A stretch of 64,000 bases of DNA, taken from NCBI GenBank assembly GCA_018267625.1, contig JAFDYC010000066.1:1-64000 (forward strand), written 5' to 3'. The stretch is from Bacteroidota bacterium. Its GTDB lineage: Bacteria > Bacteroidota > Bacteroidia > Chitinophagales > Chitinophagaceae. Positions 17,145 to 25,909 of this stretch are shown piece after piece (positions within the stretch are counted from its first letter, which is position 1; the number at the start of each line of letters is the position of its first letter). Made by a program: the position numbers and the translations under genes. The notes beneath the pieces were generated by a model, which was given only the letters and a program-made list of their open reading frames with translations, did no database searches and was not told the origin of the DNA.

Positions 17145-17939
17145 ATGTCCCTCTTTCCCCTCAATCTGGAAGGCCGTCATGCGCTGGTCTCTGGTTCAAC
17201 ACAAGGAATCGGATTGGCAGCTGCACAGGCACTGGCAACATTGGGTGCTACCTGCACCTTACTGGCAAGGAACGAAGCCTCATTAAAGGCAGCATTAGCA
17301 AGCCTTCCGCGGCCAAAGGAACAACAACACGGAATGTTGCAAGCTGATTTTAGTCAGCCTGGTCAGCTCCGGGAAATAGCCGGTTATTTTTTTGAAAAGC
17401 AACAGGTAGATATCCTGGTCAACAACACGGGCGGACCTGCGGCAGGGCCGGTTGCGGATGCTCCAACGGATGCCTTTTTAGCGGCTTTCAATCAGCATTT
17501 AATCTGCAACCACATCCTTACTACACTGGCCTTGCCCGGCATGAAAGCCAGGGGATGGGGCAGAGTCGTGAACGTGATTTCGACTTCTGTGAAAATTCCG
17601 CTGAAAAACCTGGGTGTTTCGAATACGATTCGCGGGGCGGTTGCTTCCTGGGCAAAGACGATGGCCAATGAAGTAGCATCGTTTGGGATTACGGTAAATA
17701 ATGTGCTGCCCGGAGCTACCAGCACGGCGAGGCTGGAAGGGATTATTGCTGGGAAAGTGGCGAAAACCGGAGCATCAGAAGCAACAATTTCTGCTGAAAT
17801 GCTGGCTGAAATTCCAGCACGGCGCTTTGGTCGTCCGGAAGAAATAGGAGCCGTTATTGCCTTCCTGGCAGGAGATGCTGCGGCATACATAAATGGGGTC
17901 AGTATTCCGGTGGACGGAGGGCGAACAGGAAGCATTTGA
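17145..17939 (+). CDS. SDR family oxidoreductase lacking the canonical YxxxK
   Basis: This 264-residue protein is a classical-length short-chain dehydrogenase/reductase. The cofactor loop is SGSTQGIG (residues 16-23), with an Arg after the second strand (LLARNEAS) that usually marks NADP preference. NNTGGP (93-98) replaces the NNAG motif, and the catalytic serine region is VVNVISTS (141-148). At the position of YxxxK the sequence reads SNTIR (159-163), so Tyr is replaced by Ser and Lys by Arg; the following GAVASWAKTMANEV aligns normally. The C-terminus GVSIPVDGGRTGSI is typical. A small SDR group with a VSNTIRGAV-like motif is known to me from Bacteroidota, so this is probably a conserved variant rather than damage. 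The substrate is unknown, and normal proton relay by Tyr cannot occur. Confidence 0.85.
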   Translation: MSLFPLNLEGRHALVSGSTQGIGLAAAQALATLGATCTLLARNEASLKAALASLPRPKEQQHGMLQADFSQPGQLREIAGYFFEKQQVDILVNNTGGPAAGPVADAPTDAFLAAFNQHLICNHILTTLALPGMKARGWGRVVNVISTSVKIPLKNLGVSNTIRGAVASWAKTMANEVASFGITVNNVLPGATSTARLEGIIAGKVAKTGASEATISAEMLAEIPARRFGRPEEIGAVIAFLAGDAAAYINGVSIPVDGGRTGSI

Positions 17940-18067
17940 TAATGTGAATTATTTGCCTATTTGTTATGGAAAGTGGCTGTGGGCAAGGCTTTCAACACTA
18001 TTTTAGGACTCCCACATTCGGGAAAATTTTTTGCGAAAATGGGCATAGGTGAATCGTCACGTGGATG

Positions 18068-18075
18068 TATTTTTG
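18068..18075 (+). promoter_or_regulatory. -7 promoter element (TATTTTTG) of the act-cox operon
   Basis: A perfect TAnnTTTG match lies 45 bases upstream of the actA start. No other perfect match was found in the short gaps between the next eight genes, so this may drive the whole 12-kb unit up to the terminator at 30241. Confidence 0.55.
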
Positions 18076-18119
18076 CGCGGTCTTAGTTAAAGGCTACGTT
18101 AATTCTCAAAAGCTTCATT

Positions 18120-19406
18120 GTGCCCGCACTCAATAGACTGATGGCTCGTTATCCGCAACTGCTAGCAGGAATCTTTACCCTGTTTCTTCTTTCTCTAACT
18201 CATCAATCTTTTGCAGCGCCAGATGGCAAAGCGCTGTTTCAGAATAATTGTGCGAGTTGCCACAATCCTCTAAAGGATGCTACTGGCCCGGCCCTGCAAG
18301 GGGCAGACAAGAACTGGCCCCGTCCGGACTGGGTGTATGATTGGGTTCACAACCCATCGGGCATGATTGCCTCAGGCGACAAACACGCCAATGCACTCTT
18401 CGACAAGTTCAAGCCGATCGTGATGACGGCGTTCCCGAACCTTTCAAAAGAAGAGATTGACGCCATTATCAAATACGTAGATGATTATAAGGCGCCCGGA
18501 TCTGCACCTGCAGCCGGGGCTACGGCAGCCGCTCCTGCGAGTAGTACAGAAGACAATACCTGGCTTTATACTTCCATTACGCTGATTCTTTTGGTGCTTG
18601 CCATTATCCTTTGGCGGGTAAATGCAGGCTTGAAGCGCGTAGCTCAGGAAAAAGAAGGCCAGCCGGTAGAAAGAGAAATTCCTATTTACCGCCACAAGTT
18701 TTGGATTGCAGTAGCGATGATTCTGGTTACGATTTTAGCGGGCTACTGGATAGTGAATGCGGCGATTGGTGTGGGACGCCAACAAGATTATATGCCCAAG
18801 CAGCCTATTTTCTACAGCCACAAAGTGCACGCAGGCATCAACCAGATTAATTGCCTCTATTGCCACTCCGGTGCTGAGCAAAGCAGGCATGCCATGATAC
18901 CTTCAACTAATGTGTGCATGAACTGCCACAAGCAGATCAGCGAATACACCGGTGCAGCAGACCATAAGCTGGTTGATGCAGAAGGAAATGAAATCAACGG
19001 TACGGAACAGATTCAACTACTGTATAAGTATGCCGGTTGGGATCCTGCCAAGAAAGAATACCGTCGCGATGCCCAGGGGAATATTCTGGCTACTGCACCC
19101 CCATGGGTAAAGATTCACAACCTGCCTGCTCACGTTTATTTCAACCACAGCCAACACGTTAAGGTGGGGCAGATTCAGTGCCAGCGCTGCCACGGCAACA
19201 TTGAAGAAATGGATGAAGTTTATCAGTTTGCGCCTTTGTCCATGGGCTGGTGCATCAACTGCCACCGCCAAACGGAAGTCCGTTTCAAGGAAAACAACTA
19301 CTACAGCATTTTCGCCAAGTATCAGGAAGAAATCAAGCAAGGCAAACGCGACGGAATTACGGTAGCAGACGAAGGCGGCATCGAATGCCAGAAATGCCAC
19401 TACTAA
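18120..19406 (+). CDS. actA: Alternative complex III subunit ActA, multihaem cytochrome c
   Basis: ActA is the periplasmic multihaem subunit of alternative complex III, which oxidises quinol and passes electrons to cytochrome c or directly to the oxidase. This 428-residue protein has a signal segment, then a class I cytochrome c domain (CASCH at residues 42-46, about 30-130), a linker rich in Ala/Pro, two transmembrane helices (about 145-165 and 190-212), and a cytochrome c7/c3-like domain with five more haem sites: CLYCH, CMNCH, CQRCH, CINCH and CQKCH at the very C-terminus. Six CxxCH motifs are therefore present. The usual description of ActA is pentahaem, so the N-terminal domain is an addition. 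The GTG at 18120 is used here; an ATG at 18141 is an alternative. It is the first gene of the act-cox operon. Confidence 0.9.
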   Translation: MPALNRLMARYPQLLAGIFTLFLLSLTHQSFAAPDGKALFQNNCASCHNPLKDATGPALQGADKNWPRPDWVYDWVHNPSGMIASGDKHANALFDKFKPIVMTAFPNLSKEEIDAIIKYVDDYKAPGSAPAAGATAAAPASSTEDNTWLYTSITLILLVLAIILWRVNAGLKRVAQEKEGQPVEREIPIYRHKFWIAVAMILVTILAGYWIVNAAIGVGRQQDYMPKQPIFYSHKVHAGINQINCLYCHSGAEQSRHAMIPSTNVCMNCHKQISEYTGAADHKLVDAEGNEINGTEQIQLLYKYAGWDPAKKEYRRDAQGNILATAPPWVKIHNLPAHVYFNHSQHVKVGQIQCQRCHGNIEEMDEVYQFAPLSMGWCINCHRQTEVRFKENNYYSIFAKYQEEIKQGKRDGITVADEGGIECQKCHY

Positions 19407-19549
19407 TCAGAACTGAAGAACTTGAAATAAGCCTACGGCCCTTTCTTTTAGAAAAGACTCAGGCAATTTGAAATAGAAACAACCGCTCTAAAATCATTGC
19501 AAGCACAGTAGAATCCTATTGATGCCGCATTTAGAATATTCAACATCAA

Positions 19550-22500
19550 ATGAGTCAGAATAAATACTGGAAGGGAATAGAGGAGTTGGAAAACACGCCG
19601 GCTTACCAAAAGTCAGTAGCTGACGAGTTTCCTGCAGAGCTTCCCTTTTCGGATGTTTCCGAAGGAATGCTGTCGGCAACGACCCCCCGCCGTGATTTCT
19701 TAAAATATCTGGGCTTTTCAACTGCTGCAGCGATGCTGGCAGCCTCTTGCGAAATGCCGGTTCGGAAAGCAATCACTTATGCGATTAAGCCGGACGAAAT
19801 CATGCCGGGCGTACCCAACTGGTACGCTTCGAGCTTTGTAGATGGTGGTGATTATTGCGCCATCCTGGTGAAAACCCGTGAAGGACGCCCCATTAAAATT
19901 GAAGGCAATGAGCTTTCTTCCATCACTCGAGGAGGAACCTCTGCCCGGGTGCAGGCTTCTGTTTTGAGCTTGTATGATAATGCCCGTATCCGCCAGCCTT
20001 ATGCCGATGGTAAGCCTGTGGATATGTTTGAAAAGATTGACCGTGAAGTGATGGCCGGGCTAAGCTCCGGAAAGCCTGCAGTACTGCTGACAGCTACGCT
20101 GCTTTCACCCACTGTCAAGGCGGTAATTGATCAGTTTATCGCCAAGTATCCGACGGCTCGCCACATTGTGTTTGATCCCATTTCGTACTCCGGAATGTTG
20201 CTCGCCAATGAAGCTTCTTACGGCAAACGGGCCTTGCCTTCTTATCATTTCGATAAGGCAAAGACCATAGTTTCTATCGGTGCCGACTTTCTCGGTACCT
20301 GGCTGTCGCCGGTAGAGTTTGCAAAAGGTTACGCTGCCGGTCGCAAGATGAGCGCTCAAAAGCTCGAAATGAGCCGCCACTATCAGTTTGAAGGCTTGCA
20401 TTCCCTTACCGGTGCAAATGCCGATGTGCGGGCAACTTGTAAGCCTTCGGAATATGGCGCTGTGGCAGTAGCCCTTTACAATGCTGTTATGGCGGGCACA
20501 GCTCCTTCTTTTGCTTCCAAAAAGCTCAATGATTCCATCGTAAAAGCTGCGGAAGATTTGAAGAAAGGCAACGGTATGGTTGTTTGCGGTTCTAATGATG
20601 TTCAGGTGCAAACAGTGGTCAATGCTATCAACGCAGCCATCAATGCCAACGGAACAACCATCAACTGGGCCGTTAATTCAAACTACAAGCAAGGTATTGA
20701 TGCAGATATGGTGAACCTGGTTGCTGCAATGAAAGCAGGCCAGGTAGGAACGCTGATCATGCACGGTGTCAACCCTGCTTATGAATATTATGATGGAGCC
20801 GCCTTTACCGAGGCGCTGAAGAGTGTGCCCGTAAGCCTCAGCATGTCCGACCATCTGGATGAGACGGCTACTGCCAGCAAGTTTATCCTTCCGGACCACC
20901 ACTTTTTAGAAAGCTGGGGCGATGCGGAACCTAAGACGGGCTATTTCAGCCTGATGCAGCCCAGTATTGCTCCTCTGTTTAAGACGCGTTCTTTAGCCGA
21001 TTCATTATTGACCTGGGCCGGTGCAACAACCACTTATGCTGATTTCTGGAAAGACTATTGGCTAAAAAAGTTAGGCTCTCAATCGGCATTCGACCAGGCA
21101 TTGCAAGATGGTGTTGTTGAACCCGGGCTCACCAACTTCAGTTCTTCACTGATACCAACTGCCGGTGCTTTAAGGGCAGCAACACCCAATGATACCGCGG
21201 TGATTCGTTCTACCGTCCCCGCAGTGCGTCTGGAGATGACCATGAGCGGAGCCAGCTTTGCCGGAAACGTCAGTGCGGCGATTGCCGGAATTGCCGGCAT
21301 GAAGAGCAGCGGTTCGGAACTAGCATTGTATGAGAAAGTAGCCATAGGTCGTGGTGGAAGCTGGAGCAACAATCCCTGGATGCTCGAAATGCCCGACCCC
21401 ATTACCAAAGCAACCTGGGACAACTACGTATGTATTTCGCCCGCAATGGCTAAAAAGCTGGACGCAGGTGACCTCGACATGGAGCTTACCACCCACAACG
21501 AAATCAACCATTCCCGTCGGGTGATTCGTTTGACGGTGAATGGAAAGAGCCTGGAACTGCCCACAGTAGTGGTGCCGGGTATGCACAATGATGTGGTGGC
21601 CGTAGCGCTGGGTTATGGCCGGGTGAAGAGCATTGGACGCGCCGGTGGGGAAGTAGGCAAGAATGCATATCCCTTCATGACCTGGAACGGCACCACGTTC
21701 GGCATGGCCCAGGGGGATGTCAAAATTGAAAAGACAGACAAGCGCTACGATATAGCCCAAACGCAGACGCACCACAGCTATGAAGGCCGTGCGATTATTC
21801 ACGAATACACCCTGGATGATTTTTCAAAGAATCCCAAGGAATTGCTGGAAGACCGCTTTGGTGAGTTTCATCATTTCGCCCACCTTCCCTGGGAAGAACA
21901 TGGTGACGGTGCCGCGCAAAAGGCTGCTCTGATTGCCGCCGGGATGAGCGAGGTAGGCGCTGAAGCAGCTTCCTTTGAAGCAGCTTATCGCAAGAATGGT
22001 ACTCTTTATGGAGTCTACGACTCTCCCGGCATACACTGGGGCATGTCCATTGACCTCAACTCTTGTATTGGATGCGGAGCCTGTGTGATTGGCTGCCAGA
22101 GTGAGAATAATGTCGCCGTGGTAGGGAAGAGCAAGGTGCTCATGGCACAGGAAATGTTCTGGATGAACATTGACCGCTACTTTGCGGGTAACCCGGATGA
22201 CCCGGATACGATTCAAACGGTGTTCCAGCCCATGCTGTGCCAGCATTGTGATAATGCCCCCTGCGAAAACGTATGCCCGGTGTCGGCCACCAACCACAGC
22301 TCGGAAGGCCTCAACCAAATGGCTTACAACCGCTGCATTGGTACGAAATACTGCGCCAATAACTGTCCCTATAAAGTCCGCCGGTTTAACTGGATGGATT
22401 GGGATGATGCCGACTGCTTTGCCGATAACCTCTACGAAGATGGTCATCGTGAAACGATGGACGAAAACCTTACCCGCATGGTGCTGAACCCGGATGTAGT

Positions 22501-22843
22501 TGTTCGCAGCCGCGGTGTGATGGAAAAGTGCAGTTTCTGTGTTCAGCGTTTACAAGATGCCAAGTTGGTAGCTAAGAAGGCAGGCCGACCGATGCAGGAT
22601 GGCGAAGCCAAAACTGCTTGCCAGACTGCATGCCCCACCGATGCCATTGTGTTTGGTAATGTGAACGACAAGAGCAGCGCCATTTTCGGTATGCGCTACC
22701 GGGACCAGCCGGAACGTACCTATTATGTACTGGAAGAGCTGCACACCATGGCCAACGTAAGCTACCTGAGTAAGGTGCGAAATAATGATTTGATCGTAGC
22801 CGGGAAGCCGGAAACGGACATCATTATGGATAAGAGCATTTAA
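19550..22843 (+). CDS. actB: Alternative complex III subunit ActB, molybdopterin-like/Fe-S fusion
   Basis: ActB (1,097 residues) is the large peripheral subunit. Its N-terminal two thirds resemble molybdopterin oxidoreductases but in this family carry no cofactor, and the C-terminal part is an NrfC-like ferredoxin holding four Fe-S clusters. The variant Tat-type start region RRDFLKYLGFSTAAAMLAASC (about residues 45-65) directs the protein to the periplasmic side. The cluster ligands appear in order from about residue 838: SCIGCGACVIGCQSEN, then CQHCDNAPCENVCPVSA, CIGTKYCANNCPYK, and later CSFCVQRL and CQTACPTDA. All are intact. It follows actA after 143 bases without a terminator and precedes actC, the standard family order. 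Confidence 0.93.
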   Translation: MSQNKYWKGIEELENTPAYQKSVADEFPAELPFSDVSEGMLSATTPRRDFLKYLGFSTAAAMLAASCEMPVRKAITYAIKPDEIMPGVPNWYASSFVDGGDYCAILVKTREGRPIKIEGNELSSITRGGTSARVQASVLSLYDNARIRQPYADGKPVDMFEKIDREVMAGLSSGKPAVLLTATLLSPTVKAVIDQFIAKYPTARHIVFDPISYSGMLLANEASYGKRALPSYHFDKAKTIVSIGADFLGTWLSPVEFAKGYAAGRKMSAQKLEMSRHYQFEGLHSLTGANADVRATCKPSEYGAVAVALYNAVMAGTAPSFASKKLNDSIVKAAEDLKKGNGMVVCGSNDVQVQTVVNAINAAINANGTTINWAVNSNYKQGIDADMVNLVAAMKAGQVGTLIMHGVNPAYEYYDGAAFTEALKSVPVSLSMSDHLDETATASKFILPDHHFLESWGDAEPKTGYFSLMQPSIAPLFKTRSLADSLLTWAGATTTYADFWKDYWLKKLGSQSAFDQALQDGVVEPGLTNFSSSLIPTAGALRAATPNDTAVIRSTVPAVRLEMTMSGASFAGNVSAAIAGIAGMKSSGSELALYEKVAIGRGGSWSNNPWMLEMPDPITKATWDNYVCISPAMAKKLDAGDLDMELTTHNEINHSRRVIRLTVNGKSLELPTVVVPGMHNDVVAVALGYGRVKSIGRAGGEVGKNAYPFMTWNGTTFGMAQGDVKIEKTDKRYDIAQTQTHHSYEGRAIIHEYTLDDFSKNPKELLEDRFGEFHHFAHLPWEEHGDGAAQKAALIAAGMSEVGAEAASFEAAYRKNGTLYGVYDSPGIHWGMSIDLNSCIGCGACVIGCQSENNVAVVGKSKVLMAQEMFWMNIDRYFAGNPDDPDTIQTVFQPMLCQHCDNAPCENVCPVSATNHSSEGLNQMAYNRCIGTKYCANNCPYKVRRFNWMDWDDADCFADNLYEDGHRETMDENLTRMVLNPDVVVRSRGVMEKCSFCVQRLQDAKLVAKKAGRPMQDGEAKTACQTACPTDAIVFGNVNDKSSAIFGMRYRDQPERTYYVLEELHTMANVSYLSKVRNNDLIVAGKPETDIIMDKSI

Positions 22844-22946
22844 ACGTCAGCAAACCCTCTTTGCGCTGCGGACTCAATGCCGCAAAGAGACAAATAAAAA
22901 ATAGATAGGACAGACACCCGCATTGAGTTCAGAGTAACAAACGACT

Positions 22947-24386
22947 ATGCACTTAAAATACGAATCCACGGTACGCGAGCCGCTGGTGAACGGTACCAAG
23001 AACTACGCTCAGGTCACCGAAGACATCATTTCGCCCGTCGAAAGGAAACCCGGCCGCATGTGGTATGTGGGCTTCTTTTTCTCTGTGGCACTGCTATGCT
23101 TCGGTATTTTTTCTGTTACCTGGTTCGTTTATTGGGGCCTGGGCACCTGGGGAATTAACCGGACAGTAGGCTGGGCTTGGGACATCACCAACTTCGTGTG
23201 GTGGGTCGGTATCGGTCACGCCGGAACCCTCATCTCCGCCATCTTGCTCCTGTTCCGTCAGGGCTGGCGAACGGGTGTGAACCGTGCTGCAGAAGCCATG
23301 ACCATCTTCGCGGTGATGTGTGCGGGTATGTTCCCGATTTTCCACATGGGCCGGGTTTGGGACGGTTTCTTCGTATTGCCTTATCCAAACACCCGTGGCC
23401 CTCTTTGGCCCAACTTCAACTCGGCTCTGCTGTGGGACGTATTTGCCATCTCAACGTACTTCACGGTATCGCTCCTGTTCTGGTACTCTGGTCTTGTTCC
23501 TGACTTCGCTACTATTCGCGACCGTGCCAAGACCAAATTGCGCCGCCTGCTATATGGTGTAGCATCGTTTGGCTGGACAGGTTCTGCGAAGAACTGGCAG
23601 CGTCAGGAAGCTTTAGCACTCGTCTTGGCCGGCCTGGCAACTCCGCTCGTACTTTCTGTACACACTATCGTATCCATGGACTTTGCCACTTCGGTTATTC
23701 CCGGCTGGCATACTACAATCTTCCCACCTTACTTCGTTGCCGGTGCCATCTTTTCCGGTTTTGCCATGGTGCAAACGCTCTTGGTGCTGGTTCGTAAAAT
23801 CCTGCACCTGGAAGACTATATCACCATCGGCCATATTGAAGCTATGAATAAGGTGATTGTACTTACAGGCTCTATTGTGGGTATAGCATACCTGAGTGAG
23901 CTTTTTGTGGCTTGGTACTCTCAGTCATATGGTGAGCAGGACGCATTCAAATGGCGGATTATTGGTCCGTACTGGTGGGCTTACTGGGCAATGATGACCT
24001 GTAACGTAATCTCTCCACAGTTCTTCTGGGTGAAGAAACTGCGCCGCAACATCACCTTCACCTTCATCATGAGTATTGTGGTGAATATCGGTATGTGGTT
24101 CGAGCGCTTCGTAATCATTGTAACCTCGCTCTACCGCGACTTCCGCCCGGCAGCCTGGACCTACTATTCTCCCCAATGGCCGGAAATCGGATTCTACCTG
24201 GGAACCTTCGGCCTGTTCTTCACTTGCTTCTTTCTGTTTGCGAAATACTTCCCGACGATTGCCGTCTCTGAGATTAAGTTTATTCTGAAGACCAGCGGCG
24301 AAAATTTCAAGAATGACATGACCAGCATTGAAGCGCAGAGCAACGAAGAATTTGCAGACGAGCAGATGGCAGCACACCACCACTAA
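22947..24386 (+). CDS. actC: Alternative complex III subunit ActC, NrfD/PsrC-like quinol-binding membrane protein
   Basis: This 479-residue integral membrane protein belongs to the NrfD/PsrC family, with about ten transmembrane helices (starting at FFFSVALLCFGIFSVTWFVYW, about residues 38-58). ActC carries the periplasm-facing quinol site of alternative complex III, and the conserved polar patch ITNFVWWVGIGHAGTLISAILLL lies in helix 2. The C-terminal cytoplasmic tail ends in MAAHHH. It sits between actB and actD in the conserved order. With ActF, a second member of the fold, it forms the membrane core of the complex. Confidence 0.93.
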   Translation: MHLKYESTVREPLVNGTKNYAQVTEDIISPVERKPGRMWYVGFFFSVALLCFGIFSVTWFVYWGLGTWGINRTVGWAWDITNFVWWVGIGHAGTLISAILLLFRQGWRTGVNRAAEAMTIFAVMCAGMFPIFHMGRVWDGFFVLPYPNTRGPLWPNFNSALLWDVFAISTYFTVSLLFWYSGLVPDFATIRDRAKTKLRRLLYGVASFGWTGSAKNWQRQEALALVLAGLATPLVLSVHTIVSMDFATSVIPGWHTTIFPPYFVAGAIFSGFAMVQTLLVLVRKILHLEDYITIGHIEAMNKVIVLTGSIVGIAYLSELFVAWYSQSYGEQDAFKWRIIGPYWWAYWAMMTCNVISPQFFWVKKLRRNITFTFIMSIVVNIGMWFERFVIIVTSLYRDFRPAAWTYYSPQWPEIGFYLGTFGLFFTCFFLFAKYFPTIAVSEIKFILKTSGENFKNDMTSIEAQSNEEFADEQMAAHHH

Positions 24387-24521
24387 AACCTAATCACCCC
24401 CGGACGATGGGTGATAGACGAGAACCGACCATATTATTTGTAGTGAACATGAGATGATATCAACGCAAGTGAGCGCGTAAGCATCAAATTTTTCACATCA
24501 TCAAATCAGCTAATCAAGAAA

Positions 24522-25097
24522 ATGGCAATTAAGAAATTTGCAGTTGCAGCCTATCAGGACGAGGAAGTGCTGTTCCCTGCAGTGAAGGCTGCACGAAACA
24601 GCGGATATAAGCTACACGATGTGTACACTCCCTTTCCGGTACACGGATTAGACCATGCATTAGGTCTGAAAGACACAGATCTCCACGTAGCGGGCTTTAT
24701 CTATGGCATTACCGGTACCACCACCGCATTAGGTTTCATCAGTTGGATACTCACTTCCGACTGGCCCCTCAATTTCGGTGGTAAGCCTCACTTTGCCTTA
24801 GCTGCATGGATTCCCATCACCTTTGAGCTTACGGTACTCTTTTCGGCAGTAGGCATGTTCCTGACCTTTTGTTACCTGAATCAAATTATGCCGGGTGTCA
24901 AGAAGCACGTGTTCCATCCCCGCCAGTCCGATGATCTTTTCGTCATCGTGATGGAAGTAACGGATGGCACAAGTGAAATTGAGTTGTTAGACTTTTTGAA
25001 GACTACTGGCGCCCTGGAAACTAAAATAGAAGTGGCCGAGAGTGAATGGTGGTATGGCCGTTGGGATCAAAAAGAACCCTATGAATTAGCAGGATAA
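24522..25097 (+). CDS. actD: Alternative complex III subunit ActD (DUF3341)
   Basis: This 191-residue protein matches DUF3341/ActD: a cytoplasmic ferredoxin-like segment at the start (FAVAAYQDEEVLFPAVKAAR), two transmembrane helices (about residues 58-80 and 95-122), and a second soluble part with the conserved HPRQSDDLFVIVMEV. ActD is a structural membrane subunit without redox centres. Its position between actC and actE and its length are typical. Confidence 0.92.
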   Translation: MAIKKFAVAAYQDEEVLFPAVKAARNSGYKLHDVYTPFPVHGLDHALGLKDTDLHVAGFIYGITGTTTALGFISWILTSDWPLNFGGKPHFALAAWIPITFELTVLFSAVGMFLTFCYLNQIMPGVKKHVFHPRQSDDLFVIVMEVTDGTSEIELLDFLKTTGALETKIEVAESEWWYGRWDQKEPYELAG

Positions 25098-25176
25098 TTG
25101 GTTCTTTCCTCAGCTAAATATCCATTCTGACGAAACACACATAAACGCAGGTAGCCTTTTCGAGAATAAATACGCA

Positions 25177-25848
25177 ATGATGCATCTCAAGCAAATTATC
25201 ATAGCAGCGACGGCACTCAGCCTGGGCTTAGTCGCTTGCAATGAAGGCAAACACCGGAATCCCGGACGGATTTACGCACCCGACATGACCTATGCCCGGT
25301 CGTACGAGTATTATTCCGAGAACCCCAATTTCAGCGATAGTTCCAATGCAAGAATGCCTGTTACCGGCACCATCGCCCGCGGCCATTCGCTCCCGGACCA
25401 CCTGATGGAAGGAGACACCAACGCCTACAAAACATTCACTACGCCCGAGAAATTCAGCGATGATGATTTGGAAGAAGGCAAGCGGCTGTTCAATATCTAT
25501 TGTGCCATTTGCCACGGTGAAAAAATGGACGGTAATGGCCCCTTGTATGCAAGCGGAAAGTTTGCTGCGATGCCGGCAAACCTCTTAGGCCCGAATTACC
25601 TGCACATGCCTGTTGGTCAGATCTACTATACCATAAAATTTGGTAAGAATGCGATGGGCTCCTACTCTTCGCAACTGAATACCCGTCAACGCTGGCTGGT
25701 CATTGCATACATTAAGCAACACCAGGCCGGAAACGGCGGAGCCCCCTTCACAATGGGTCTTGGCTCCGGTGCTCCAGCTACTGCGGCTACTGCCAAAGCA
25801 AGCGATTCTACTGCCACCTCTAAAAGCGGAACTTCTGGCTCTATGTAA
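25177..25848 (+). CDS. actE: Alternative complex III subunit ActE, monohaem cytochrome c lipoprotein
   Basis: ActE is the second cytochrome c of the complex. This 223-residue protein has a lipoprotein signal (LSLGLVAC, Cys about residue 21), a region with DMTYARSYEYYSENPNF that is characteristic of ActE, and a single haem site CAICHGEKMDGNGPL (about residues 109-123). A candidate axial methionine is present in the MPVGQIYYTIKFGKNAMGSY stretch. The C-terminal tail is low-complexity Ala/Ser/Thr. Two ATG codons at 25177 and 25180 are both possible starts. The haem should accept electrons from the ActA/ActB chain at the periplasmic face. Confidence 0.92.
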   Translation: MMHLKQIIIAATALSLGLVACNEGKHRNPGRIYAPDMTYARSYEYYSENPNFSDSSNARMPVTGTIARGHSLPDHLMEGDTNAYKTFTTPEKFSDDDLEEGKRLFNIYCAICHGEKMDGNGPLYASGKFAAMPANLLGPNYLHMPVGQIYYTIKFGKNAMGSYSSQLNTRQRWLVIAYIKQHQAGNGGAPFTMGLGSGAPATAATAKASDSTATSKSGTSGSM

Positions 25849-25909
25849 TGCTGTATGGCAATACCAGGCCCATCCAAATTGATTTCCTACCCAGATTTTT
25901 CAAGAAATA

